Shown piece after piece: positions 34,701 to 46,700 of a stretch of DNA of 64,000 nt. The stretch is taken from contig NC_085049.1 in NCBI RefSeq assembly GCF_963662255.1, forward strand, positions 59,257,158 to 59,321,157. Reading direction: 5' to 3'. Under the pieces are notes generated by a model. It worked only from the letters and a program-made list of their open reading frames with translations, had not been told where the DNA came from and searched no databases. The DNA is from Cinclus cinclus (taxonomy: Eukaryota > Chordata > Aves > Passeriformes > Cinclidae). Within the stretch, counting starts at the first letter, position 1. Every line of letters starts with the position of its first letter. The position numbers and the translations under genes were made by a program.

Positions 34701-37700
34701 GGATCCCACCAAGCAGCTCTCCTCCTCCTCCTCTGTCCTGGATGCCTTTGAGGCCCCACCAGGAGGAAGTGGCGGCTCCACTTTAGATTCGCTGGATTCC
34801 CTGGATCTGCTTCCATACACAGATACACGGCTTGATGCCCTGGACTCCTTTGGGACAAGCAGGGGGTCGCTGGATACCTTGGATTCCTTTGCTGTTGGTA
34901 GGTGTGGTTTGTGTTGCCTTAGCTGTGAATGCATGCCAAAATGATTTCCTTCAAAGCTGAGGACATCTGTCCTGTAGCTTTCTCTGCTGATGTGGCAGAA
35001 CAGGAATATAAATGTAGAAGAGAGAAGGGAACTGTCTTGGACAGAGTAACTGATTATGTTTAGTTCAAAAGTAGTGAGAAAAGCAGTAGATATGTAATCC
35101 CAGATAACCAGTACCTTCATGGAGTGAAATCTAAAGAGCAGAAAGGAGCACAGAGGTGTATAATGATGAGTGATGTGATTTAAACTTGGCTTGGTGTCCA
35201 GAACACCTCCCTTGGCACAATTTGCTGGACTGTAGCATGATTCTCCACCTTCCTCCTCAATGATTCTTTGACATTTTGCACAAAGTGAGCAGAATGGTGA
35301 TGACTGTTTCAGATTATACAGGACCTTTTTGAGCTGGGCAGAATGGTAGGGGCCACAATAGGTCTTTCCCATCTCTGGATTCAGGGCAATGAGTGTCCTC
35401 TGGAATGGGGCTCTGAATTCTCATGTCACAAGGACAAAAGCTGTGGAGGATGGTGGGCAAAGACTAAGTCCCCTCCTGTTCAGGAGGGAAGTGGGCTTCT
35501 CCTTGTTTCACTTGTTCCCAGTACTGCAGTGTATTGGCAGCAAAAGTATTTTGAGAACAGCAGAGATTGGCCAGTCAGCACTTTACTCACATTCACCTCA
35601 GCTTTGGGTGATGGAATGCCAGTTCTCAGCAGCATAGAGTTGGGTTCAGTAAAATTTCTGGGACAAGAAGGCCTTTGCTGGAGTTTTTCTGAGTCTAGAC
35701 AGATGCTTTGGGAAGAAAGTATTAAAACATTATGAAATAAATGAAGCAAATTAATTTAATAAGCTGTTATTTGTTCTTTTGTGAGTAGAACTGCCTCTGA
35801 GAGTGAAATTATTGTTTTTGTTTTGTGGGGCTCTTTTCCCCTTCTTTTGCCTAGAAGAAACTAGCTCTCAGGAACTGCGACACCAACCTGGCAGCCAAAA
35901 ACCAGCCTCAGTGGTGAGTGAGCTACTGCCCCATGCTGAGATCCCAGGTTGCTCTGGAGCCAAGGTAGTAGTGGTGGTGGTGGTGGTAGTGGTTACTTGG
36001 GTGATGGAGGTCATTTGGGCCCCTCTTCTTATCCTGCCCTGGTGAGTGTTGCTTCCTGTGTTGTGGCAAGACAGGTAAAGATTCCCACTGAGTCAGTAGG
36101 AAGACATCTGTTCCATCTTTGTTTTTATCCATAACTCCATGTTGCCAAGGTAAACATGTGACCAAGGTTGTAGGGTCAGCAGGGGATCATGGAGGCCAGG
36201 ATCCCACTGTATCTGGCAGCCACATAATGCTCAAGGATGGGGCAGAGTAAGCCAACTTCAGGCTACTGAAGTTCTTTGCTGCTCTCTGCCCCTGTAAGGA
36301 GGCTTCTCCAGATGTTCTGCCTCTGTCCTATGTCTCCAGTTTTGGAGAAAAAGGGGAGGATTAATAAGCTTGCAACAAAAGTTATTCTTGAGTTCCTGTC
36401 ACTTGCTGGCCCTGTTAACATCAACGTGAATATCCCTGAAGATGGACTGATAAGCAGTTCTGGTTTTTTCTTAGGTTGGGATAAGGTTGATTTGCAGAGT
36501 AGATTGTGGTGGAGGGAATGGGAAGGAGTGAGGAGAGCATTTTGTTCTGTGGCTCATGACAGAAAACTGAGGTCTCTTACCAGTAGGAAAGAGGCCCGTC
36601 TTTGAAGTGAACACACCACAGTGTTCATTCTCTTTGAAAAAGTTGCATTCATCTCTTCTAGAAATGTCATTTCAGATGTGAACATTTTGATGAGAGAGGA
36701 AATGAGGAAGGTTTTGAGACTGGCGTGGGGCAGGGGGTTAGAGAGATTTTTTTTGCTCATATGGTTGCAGAGCTGAGCAGAGAGGTGTGTGTGTTTTCAC
36801 TCAGGTCAGCCTTGGTGGAGGGAGTCACCCAGCTGTGCCCAAGGCTACCGAGCACCTGCTGTCCCAGCCAGAACCAGTAGTTCCCAACACTGCTCTGCTG
36901 GTGAAGAACCCTCTGGCATCTACTCACGTTTTCAAACAAGCCTGTCACATCTGCTACCCCAAAACAGGTGATGTATTTGCCCTGCCACCAGAGTGTTGGC
37001 ACAGACTAGGAATTGGCTTTCCCCAGGCTGATGGTGTTATTCTCTCTGGCAGGGCCCAAGGCTGGCGATTACACCTATCGGGAAGGCTTGGAGCACAAGT
37101 GCAAGCGAGACATCCTGCTGGGCAGGCTGAAGAACTCAGAAGACAAGACCTGGAAAAGGATCCGTCCTCGCCCAACCAAAACCAACTTTGTAGGATCCTA
37201 TTATCTGTGCAAAGGTGATCTGCAGCAGTTGTTTGCTGGGAAGGGGCTGTGCCAGGGGAGACTGGGGGGGAAATTCTGTTTGATGTTGCCTGCTGGCTCT
37301 AGGGTCTCCTGTTCCATCAGTAGCCTACAGACTGGATGTCTCAGTACAGTGAAGGGTAATGAGCTGCTATGTTGTGGACAACAGGCAGCTTCTAAAGTGG
37401 TGGAGCAGAAGAGTTCCAAAGGCTCAGTGAAGCTGTTGCGCACAGTCGAGCGCTCAGAGCTGCTCTGCTGACATGGGCCTTACTGAGAACCTGCCTTCTG
37501 TATGTGTACTCACATTAGTCCCACTCAACCCAACTGCCCCACGACAGGGCTAGGGTTCTGCCCAGGGAAGAGCATTCTCTGCCTGCTCCTTGTCTCCAGT
37601 CCATCCCACAGTACATGCAGACATTGTGACCAGACTGGTCTCCCGAGGCAGTGTCATTACAAAGTACCTAATGAGATGGGGAGATTGCAAGAGCCAAGCT

Positions 37701-40700
37701 AAAATGGCTCCTTACTGCTGGGCCTATGGGAGAACTTAATCTGTATTGGCTTTAAAAGGGGTTAGTTAAGTCATCATCTGTCTCTGGCCAGGCACTGAAT
37801 TAAAGCTGGCCTCTTGTTTTGAGATAGTTTCCCCCCTAGCAGCATTACTTAAGACTGTCACCATTCAGTAGTTTGCATTAACTCTTGACTGGCTTGATAT
37901 AGGTGAACTTGGGAGATGTCTTTTCCTTTTTCTTTTAGCTCTCTGTTTTCTTGCTTTCAGTTCCATGTGAGGCGTGGGCAGTGGGAGAAGACAAGAGAGA
38001 GTTTGGTTTCTGACTGGGCCGCCCTGCCTGTGTGGTGGTGTGTGCTGTTTGTTGCTTTGTAGATATGCTTAACAAGCAGGACTGTAAGTACGGGGATAAC
38101 TGCACCTTCGCGTACCACCAGGAAGAAATCGACGTGTGGACGGAGGAGAGGAAGGGGACCCTCAACCGTGACCTCCTCTTTGACCCGCTAGGTGGGATCA
38201 AGCAGAGCAACCTCACAATTGCCAAGCTCCTCAAGGAACATCAGGGCATCTTCACCTTCCTCTGTGAGGTACAGAACTGGCAGGAGGGGGCAGGCATCCA
38301 TCATCTCTTCAGCATGTATCTGAACCACTGATATGTTGATAGTTGCCACCATGAAAATATGGTGGGATGACTCGCACAGCTGGAGTGCTTGCAAGGGATG
38401 TCTGTAAACTCTTCAGGAGGGACAGGTGAAGAAGGAGAGGCAGTGGGGGAGCCCTGTGTGTTAGGGAGTGTTTTGAGTGTCTGGAGTTTGATGATGATGA
38501 TGATGATGATAGGGTTGAGTGGTTATGGTGGGAATTGGGGGAGGGCCAAGAAGGTGGGAGTCTGTTACAGACCACCCAACCAGGGTGAAGAGGCAGACAA
38601 AATATTCTGTAGGCAGATGGGATAAGTCTCGTAGTTGTTGGCCCTTTTTCTTGTGGGGGACTTGAATTTACCAGGTGTCTGCTCTAAGTACAGCACAGCA
38701 GAGGAGATAGTCCAGGAGATTCCTGGAGTGTGTGGAAGATAACTCCTGACACAGCTGGTGAGGGAGACAGTAGGGAAGGCATCCACTGGATCTGGTGTTT
38801 GTGAACAGAGAACTGGTGGGTGATATGATGGTTGGAGGCCATCCTGGGCACACCAGTCATGCAATGGTAGAGTTTTCAGTTCTTGGAGAAATAAGGAGAA
38901 GGGTCAACAGAACTGCCACCTTTTCACTTCACCTTCTGAATGGCTGACTTTAGCTTCTTTAGGAGCCTGGTTGACAGAGTACCTTGGGAGGCAGTCCTGA
39001 AGGAACAAGGAGTCTAGGAGTGTTGGATGTTCTTCAAGAAGGAAATCTTAGAGGTGCAGGAGCAGGCCACCTGTAACTCTGTGTGTCCCAGCCAGTGCCC
39101 TGCTCTCAGAAGGACAGTGAGAATTGTATGCAAAGGTGCAGGAGAAAGTAGTTTTTGTCCTTAGCCCTGCAGCTGAACCAGGTGCTCAAAGCCTCATAGG
39201 ATCACCTGTCTCTTCCACCATCTTGACATGTTGCTTTGAATTGTAATTTAGCCCCAGTTACTTCAGTAATCAGAATTCCATAATGCAACAAATTTCCACT
39301 TGATGTCTATGCAGAGCTACTGAGCTGGTCAGTTGAGAATTACCTCACATCATCTTAATCGTCTGCAGCACAGAGGTCCTCATGTTGGCAGTGCATTTAA
39401 AGGGTTATGTTCTTTGCTGTGAAGTTGCTGTTCTCCCTTGTTCTTGTTCTGTTGGCTAACGGAAAGAATATGCAGCTCTGACCAAAATTTTTCCAACCAC
39501 AATGGAAAATACTGTTGAGAATAAGCCAAAAAATGTTGTCTGGAAGCTTTTCCAGAGATTGACTTGCTTTATTTTAAAGCCCTACCCCAAAGTTTTCACC
39601 ACATTTCTTTCTAACTTTGAACATTAGAATAGGCTGGCTCTGGTTCTTCTTCCTTCTCTAAGCAAAGTCGTTCTGGTTCACTGCTCTCTAAGATTTTCCC
39701 AGTATGCTAATTCTTCTCTTCTCAGATTTGCTTTGACAGCAAACCCCGGATTATCAGCAAAGGGACCAAGGACACACCATCTGTCTGCTCCAACCTTTCT
39801 GCAAAACACATTTTCCATGACAACAAGTGAGTGAAGAATTCTTTCTCCTGATGGGAACCATCTCTTTTAAGTCCAGCCAGTTTAACTCCAGGAGTTCTTG
39901 TCTCTTTCTTCCTTTCCTCCCTATGGATTCTAATCGTAGGACAGCTCAGATCATGATAAATAGCACTGTGGGCTTTACCCTGCATGTTTGCTCCTGGTGC
40001 TGAGGGATTTCAGGCATCAGCAAAGCCCTTTGGAGTCAGTCTGTTAAGTTTTACATTGACTTCATTTGCCTTTCTGTTTGGCCTTTACAAAAAGGTCAAA
40101 GCAAAGATCCTCTAGCTCAGGATCCTGCCTCTGACTGTCTGGTAATGAATGTTTAGGAAATCAAGTATAACAAACCTTCAAGTACACAGTCTTAACAATT
40201 CCTTCTGGTTCCTGGCAATCTGAGATGTGGAGAGATGCTGAACCAGAGAAGTTGATATTTTTGCTGTGTATTTTGAAGCGTGTCTGATCTGTGAATTTAG
40301 GCAGAGTATCACCCATGTGCTGAGGGTGAAAATAACTACCCAGGCTTGATAAGGTGGGAGGGCAGGTGTACGCTTTTCCCAGAGGGAATCTGCCTCTCCC
40401 AGAGTCAATTTTCTTGTGTCCTTTGCCTGCCCAGTCAAACATTTGGATGTCATATATAAGGAGGAGATGGGGAGGGTTTGATCCTCTGGTGCTTTGTATT
40501 TTTCTGCAGGTGTCTGGTCCACATTGTGCGTTCCACCTCCCTGAAATATTCCAAGATCCGTCAGTTCCAGGAGCACTTCCAGTTTGACGTGTGCCGACAT
40601 GAGGTGCGTTACGGCTGCCTGCGTGAGGACAGCTGCCACTTTGCTCACAGTTTCATTGAGCTCAAGGTCTGGCTGCTGCAGCAATATTCAGGTGAGTGTG

Positions 40701-43700
40701 ACTTGTCTGGTGTTGTGTATACCTGAGTTTCTTCCAGTGTGTACCCAGGGCCAGTTGAGAGGGGAAGAAGGTGATTTGGGAGTACTGAGAAGGTGTCACT
40801 CGCTCGTGCATATTACTTACTCTGCCCCCTCAGGCACACAAGAAAGAGGACCAAGGTGTTCTGTGAGGTGTTTTGGCATTTGTCCGTTTACAGGAACAGG
40901 GCTATTATAATTTGTAGACCAGAAAGCCTTTCCCTTGGAACCAGATTAATAAATTAAAATTATAATTGGGTAGAACTGAATCCCAAGAGGTGTTTGGTGC
41001 TTAGATCTTGTGCAAATAGCAGTTGGACCTCAAGTGAACATGTCTTGCAGTGAGAATGGCAGTATGCACAGGTGACAAAGCAGTTGGTTATATAAAGAAG
41101 GCTGTGAATCTCCAGTTTCTCAAAATAAATTGGTCAGCAGAGGAAATTGCAAGACACTTGGTGTTGCCCAAATAGCCTTTGATGACATGCCTCAGGAGAG
41201 GGTTTCACAGAGCTTGTACTCAGGGAAATCATATAGTGACACTGTCACATCTGGCACTTTCAGTCCTGTCTCTTTGTCTCTGTCTGATACATTGGAGGTT
41301 TTCTTTGGCAGCTCTGCCCAGCTGTTGGCTCTGGAGATACTGGTTCACCCACAGTGCTACCTACATGTTTTTTCACCACATTTTTCTCATTTAGTGCAAC
41401 ACCCAGCCTGGTAATAGGAGTACTTCAGAGAGGAAACACATTATGGCTGTTTCTCACCATTCTTTGTTGTCATAATTGATGTTCAGTGTGGTCCTTGGCC
41501 TTGGCTTCAGCTCATGAGGGACAGTGATGAACAAGTAGCACACTGTGGAAAATTCCATCTTTAATCTTTCCGTTTGCCCTCATTTACTTATTGCCTCAGG
41601 TGATTAAAAAATTACAGCTCTGGAGTTTTGAAGATATCACATTGCCTGTGAGTCATGAGCCACCATTGCTGCCATACATGCTTATGATACTGCTCATTGT
41701 ACTCTGTGTACTCTAATACTCAAGGACCTTGCTTTTTTCCCCATCCCATCGTTGGTTTATTTTTGTTGTTTTGGTCTGTTTTTGTTATTTGAAAAGTTTC
41801 TTTGCTCCCATCTTCCTTGCCTCTGTGTTCCTTCTTCTTCATCCTGCAGAAGAAATAAACTGACTTTTTTTCTTTTGCCTTCTTAATTTGAAGAAATTAT
41901 TTCAAAGGGAAAGCTGAGGAGTTGAAACAAGCCATGAGTTAAGCTGCAGAGCTGATCATTAAGCCTTGTGCTTACTTCCACCTTTTCCAGCAATAGGAGA
42001 GACAGTATCTTGTGGGCTTTTTATTCTGCAGGGCTGTATATACAAGCCTGCTTTCATTGTGAATTTGCCTCTTCCAAGTGTAGCCTTCATTATGGAAACC
42101 AAGATTAAAGGTAGTTCTCTGGGAATGCTTTAGCTTTGGAGGAGGAAGTTTCATTTGGGCACTATTTGCTCAGCAAGAATAGGAAGAGGGCAGCTTACAT
42201 TTGAAACACTTCACAGCTGTTTGTGTACTTACAGAGCTTTTTGCTTTTCATGGGGATAAAGGATTTTATTAGTGGAGTAAAGGTTCCAAAGACCTGAAAA
42301 TTGGAAAGGCAGGACTGTTTTCTTGTGCTGTGGCTTTTCACAGACAACTCTTGCTATCCTCTTCCACCAGTGGTAACAACAGACTCTTTGTCTTCACTAA
42401 TGATGTTGCAAAAGATGCTGAAATATTTTAAGTAATCAACACATGGGCCTTTTGGTTCCCAGCTAATTTCTTTGTGGCAGTTCATACTTTGAAAAGCTGG
42501 CAGATTGGAAACCATCCTTTTACATTTGGGAGGGTTTTTCTTTCCCAGCTACCACATTTCTAGACTGTATTGTTGAGATAGTTCAGAATTCTGGAACTGG
42601 AAGAAGGCACTCACAAGAACTGTATTGGAAATTCAGTCCTTTGACAAGACCTGTATATGCTTCTCCCTTTGGTTCTGCACCCCAAGGATCATAAGTGTGC
42701 AGAATGGAGAGGGTGGGAGCTGCTTCAGCCCTTTCCGTGCCAGGTCAAGTGCAGCATGTTAACTTTTTGTTGTGATTTTCCCAACTTTAGAGTTTTTGTC
42801 CCCAAAATACAAATTATCATTGTGTCCAACCCTGGAATACTTGGACATGGCAGAGGGAGTTGCAATTTTTCTAACTCCACACTATTTCTTCTGGAATTAA
42901 TGGTTAAGAGATAGAATATTCACCAACAGCTCTGATCTGTGAGCAGTACCAGTTATGCAGTAGCTGCCATTTCAAAGACCTGACCAAATGTTCTTGAAGA
43001 ATGGTGAAGTTTGCTGAGTGCTTTTTATCTTGTTCAAGCCCTATGCAAGTGGCAGTAGTGTTGCCTGATGGGGACATGAACAACTGAAATCACAGACAGG
43101 AAAACTGAGGTCAGGAGTGCTGTGACTGACCCAAGCTACACACAGCCTAAGATGAGATGAAAATTTTGTTTGGTGGCCCTTAAGTTCTGAAATGTGCTGT
43201 CTCCCAACTCCATGACTGTGTTTATGTAATACTCATGGGGAACACCTCACTTCAGTAATAAAAGCTGTAGTCATCAGCAAAGCAATCAAATTTGCAATGT
43301 CTGTGTCCTGGAGATGCTAGAACAAGGTTATCCTCAGCACCCTCCTTGTTGCAATCAGCTTCCTGTGCAAGATATTTGCTTCAGTTTGTTTTGGCAGCTC
43401 TCTTAGGTCTTTAGAGCACTTAATAACTTGAATGCCCATCTAGATGGCTGGTGCTAACAGAGGCTGTTCCCTCACCACTTGAGCTGGTCAGGAGCTAATT
43501 CTTTAGATAAGGTCTGACCAATCCTTTTTCTTTTTGTCTGATATTATATTTCTGATATGAGACCTTGCAGATCTTTCCTTGCTGGTTATTTACTAGCAGC
43601 TGTTCCTTGGTCAGTTTTGCACTGCTGGTCTTTCTTTGCTGCCTTGGTTGTGCTTGGTGTCTTTACGGGTTGAATTTCAACTTTCCTCTTTCCCTGTTGG

Positions 43701-46700
43701 TTGATGGGGAGCCCTCTCAATGTGAAGGTGTAACAGGCTAATTAATCCCAGCAGGTAATAAGTGAGACTTGTGGGGTCTTGGAGATGCTAGATGTCTCAG
43801 GGGGTATCTGTGATCTTCCAGGCTAGAAGCAAAGACTCCATATACAGTAGATCAATAGTAACAAAGAACTGCCTTTAGGACCTTGGTAGAATCCATTGAT
43901 GAGGGGCTGGGGGACAGCCTTGGTCAAGCTCCTGACCCTTGTGAAGAATTATTGTCTTGGAAGCAGTGTCTGGGTCCTTTGCAGACTGCCTGAGCAGAAA
44001 TCCAGGTCTGAATATAAGCCCAGGAAACCAAACTCTTCTCCTTTTGTTTGGCTTATGTAGAGAGGATCTATCTCCCTTAGCAAGGTATTAGACATGGTCT
44101 GTGGTGGGTTCTGTCACAACTCAGTCCTGACATTACCAGGGGGATTGTTGGGAGCTGCCAGCTACTCAGGGATTACTAAGACCAAACTAAAACATCCTGC
44201 AACCCCCTCCCTCTCTTCTCTTGGCCAGGGAGTGTATCTCTGTTCTGTCTCCTTTTTGTTCCCAGGAATGACCCACGAAGATATTGTTCAGGAGTCTAAA
44301 AAGTACTGGCAGCAGATGGAAGCACATGCCAGCAAACCAGCCAACAGCATGGTAAGTAAGGTCCATCTCAGGCTTGGAGCCAGATTTTGCTCCCAATGGT
44401 TCCAGTCCTTTCTCTCTTTCCCTCCCACTATCGTGCCTGATGGGTCCCAGACAGACCAGGCTGGCCATTGAGGTGGAGGAAAGCTGAGAGCTTTCCCAGT
44501 TGCAGTGCTGGTGTTGAGCTTTGTGCCTTGTTTTGCAGGTTATTATCTGCTTTGTTCCCTGCTAGGGTGAAGCCTCCAGGTCACCAAGGGCAACGCACAT
44601 GAGAATGGTGTTTCCTGTGACACTTTGCTGGTGAAAGATTTTGGGGCAGTGGCCACACAGTGGGGACCAAATGTGTCCTGCTGCCCTTTAGTGGCCAAGG
44701 GATGGTAGAGCAGTTTGAAGGACTTCTAAGGAATGACTCATGACCTATAGGACTGATCTAAATGCAGGAGTGGGTGGAACTGGCAGCCCAGATGCTGTTG
44801 AGGAGAGACCTTAGAGGTGCTTTATCCAGGAGGAGGCTGGGAGCTTTGCCTTTTTTTTGCCACCAGTCTCTCAGTGTGGACAACTGCACCCTCCAACACT
44901 GCCAAGAGCCTACTAGGGTAGTGTGAGAGGGGTTACAAGCAAAGGGCTCTTCTTTGTTTACTTTCCTCTGTCTTGTTGGCTATAGGAAGTGCTGTCTTAT
45001 CCCTTTTTTTAACCCCAGAGGGGATTTCTGTACTGTAGGAGCAGAGCCCACCCAGTGAGGACAATTGTCACCCCAATCCTGAGGTTGAACTACAGCAGTT
45101 TTTGCCATTAGAACAGGAGAATGGTGGGAAAAGTGGTGTAAATGCTTTTTGTTACCACTTGACAGTTTTCTTTAACCTTGGTGAACCTGAGTTTGACATC
45201 TCTTGGCCTGTGCCTTACTGTCCAAGCAAGAGGGTTCCACCTTTGTGTGGGATCTGTCACCTAGGAGTTCCTCTGCAGAGACCAGTGCTGCATGCAGTCT
45301 GTGAGCACCCTGTGCAGGAGGTGTTTTATAGGAGAGGAATCTGAGTCACTCATGTGATGTTTAGCTGTTTTTTTTTGTCTTGGTTGTGTGCCAACAGAAG
45401 TGTTCTGAAGGCTGTAGGGCACTGGTGCTGGGGAAGCATGTATGGGATGGTCTGATGGGCATAGCTTAGCCTAACTAAAGTTGCAGGTGACTGCACTGAC
45501 ATTTGCGGTGGGCTCTGTGTCCACCTATGCTTCATGAGATGGATTCATCTTTGAGGAAATGCTCAGCAATAAACCTGTGCAGGTGTTGTGATCTGAAAGG
45601 GTTGGAGGAGAAGAATGGGAAGCAGCAGTCCACAATAACGAAGGTCTCTAGTTCCCAGAACTGTCTGACTTGCTTAAAGAATGTGTTCTAGCCTCTCAGA
45701 AAGCTGAGTAGGACAATTTTATACATCCTGTATTATATGAGAAATGGATGATCTGAATGGTCCCTGCAACCAGAGCTTGCTGTGATCTCTTTCTGCCTGG
45801 TGTGGGGATGGAGGCAGTGGCCTGCATCTCCACATGGGAGGAAACTAAATGTGAATTTGCAGAAGTCAGTGATAGCAATTGGAATTTATATCAGCAATCC
45901 CTGCTCTGTATGAGCCTTGCCCCAGGAGCACACACTGGTTCTGTCCTGCCTGCTGTGAATTTACCTGCATTTTTAAGAAAGCTCTATCCTGCCATTCTCT
46001 GTGTGTAATGAGGGGATTTTAAAAGAGATAAATGGACAGCTGTTCTCCTGCAAGCCTTGCAGCTTCAAATTCACCTTTGTCTGGAGGTGCTGCTGCTGGA
46101 AGAACAAGCTGTACAGTGGGCATAGTCAGAGCATGTCCTCTGAAGCATATAGAATCTGGATGCTAAGTGAGGGTTCCATTCCTGGCTGCTGGGGCTTGCA
46201 GGGGGCAGAGGATCAGGAAACGAAATGCCAGAGCCCGCGACATCAGGGGATGGGCAGGGAGCTACAGTTTCTGGACCCTGTGGGCAGTGCTAGGGCTAAT
46301 AACCATTGGCAAAGTCTGGCTGTACCCCACAAATGCCTGTCACAGAGCTGGACTGCACCCACCACCCTTCCAGGGCCCAAAGGCAAAGCAGCAGCCGTGT
46401 TGGTACAGTGAGAAAGTGCCTACCAGCAGCACCACCAGCTGTCTGTAAGGATTGGCAGCCTGGCAGTGGCACTGTGCAGGGAGACAGTCAAGTCAGTCAG
46501 ATGTAAGTGTTTGCAGTAGCACACCATGGCTTTGGCAACAGCACGTTCTCAGCCAGAGGGCTGTGCTTTGGGATGAGACTCTGGCTTGCTGCCGAAGACC
46601 CTGCAGGCAGGACTAGCTATCTGTTGAGAGATGTTTACTTTTGCCATTGTTTTCTCCTGTCCAAGCAGGCTAATGTGACTCAGAGTTTTCTCAGTGTCCT

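Larger units (their letters stand above)
34898..36804. other. ZC3H7B introns 9 and 10
   Basis: The introns are 34898-35854 and 35914-36804. Intron 10 holds a short GGT-type repeat (35966-35990, listed separately). No other element is recognised. Confidence 0.6.

Noticed and set aside
34452..35372. Antisense open frame of 306 codons over exon 9
   Set aside because: It is the reverse shadow of a ZC3H7B coding exon and flanking intron. The sense strand has conserved protein content and splice sites.
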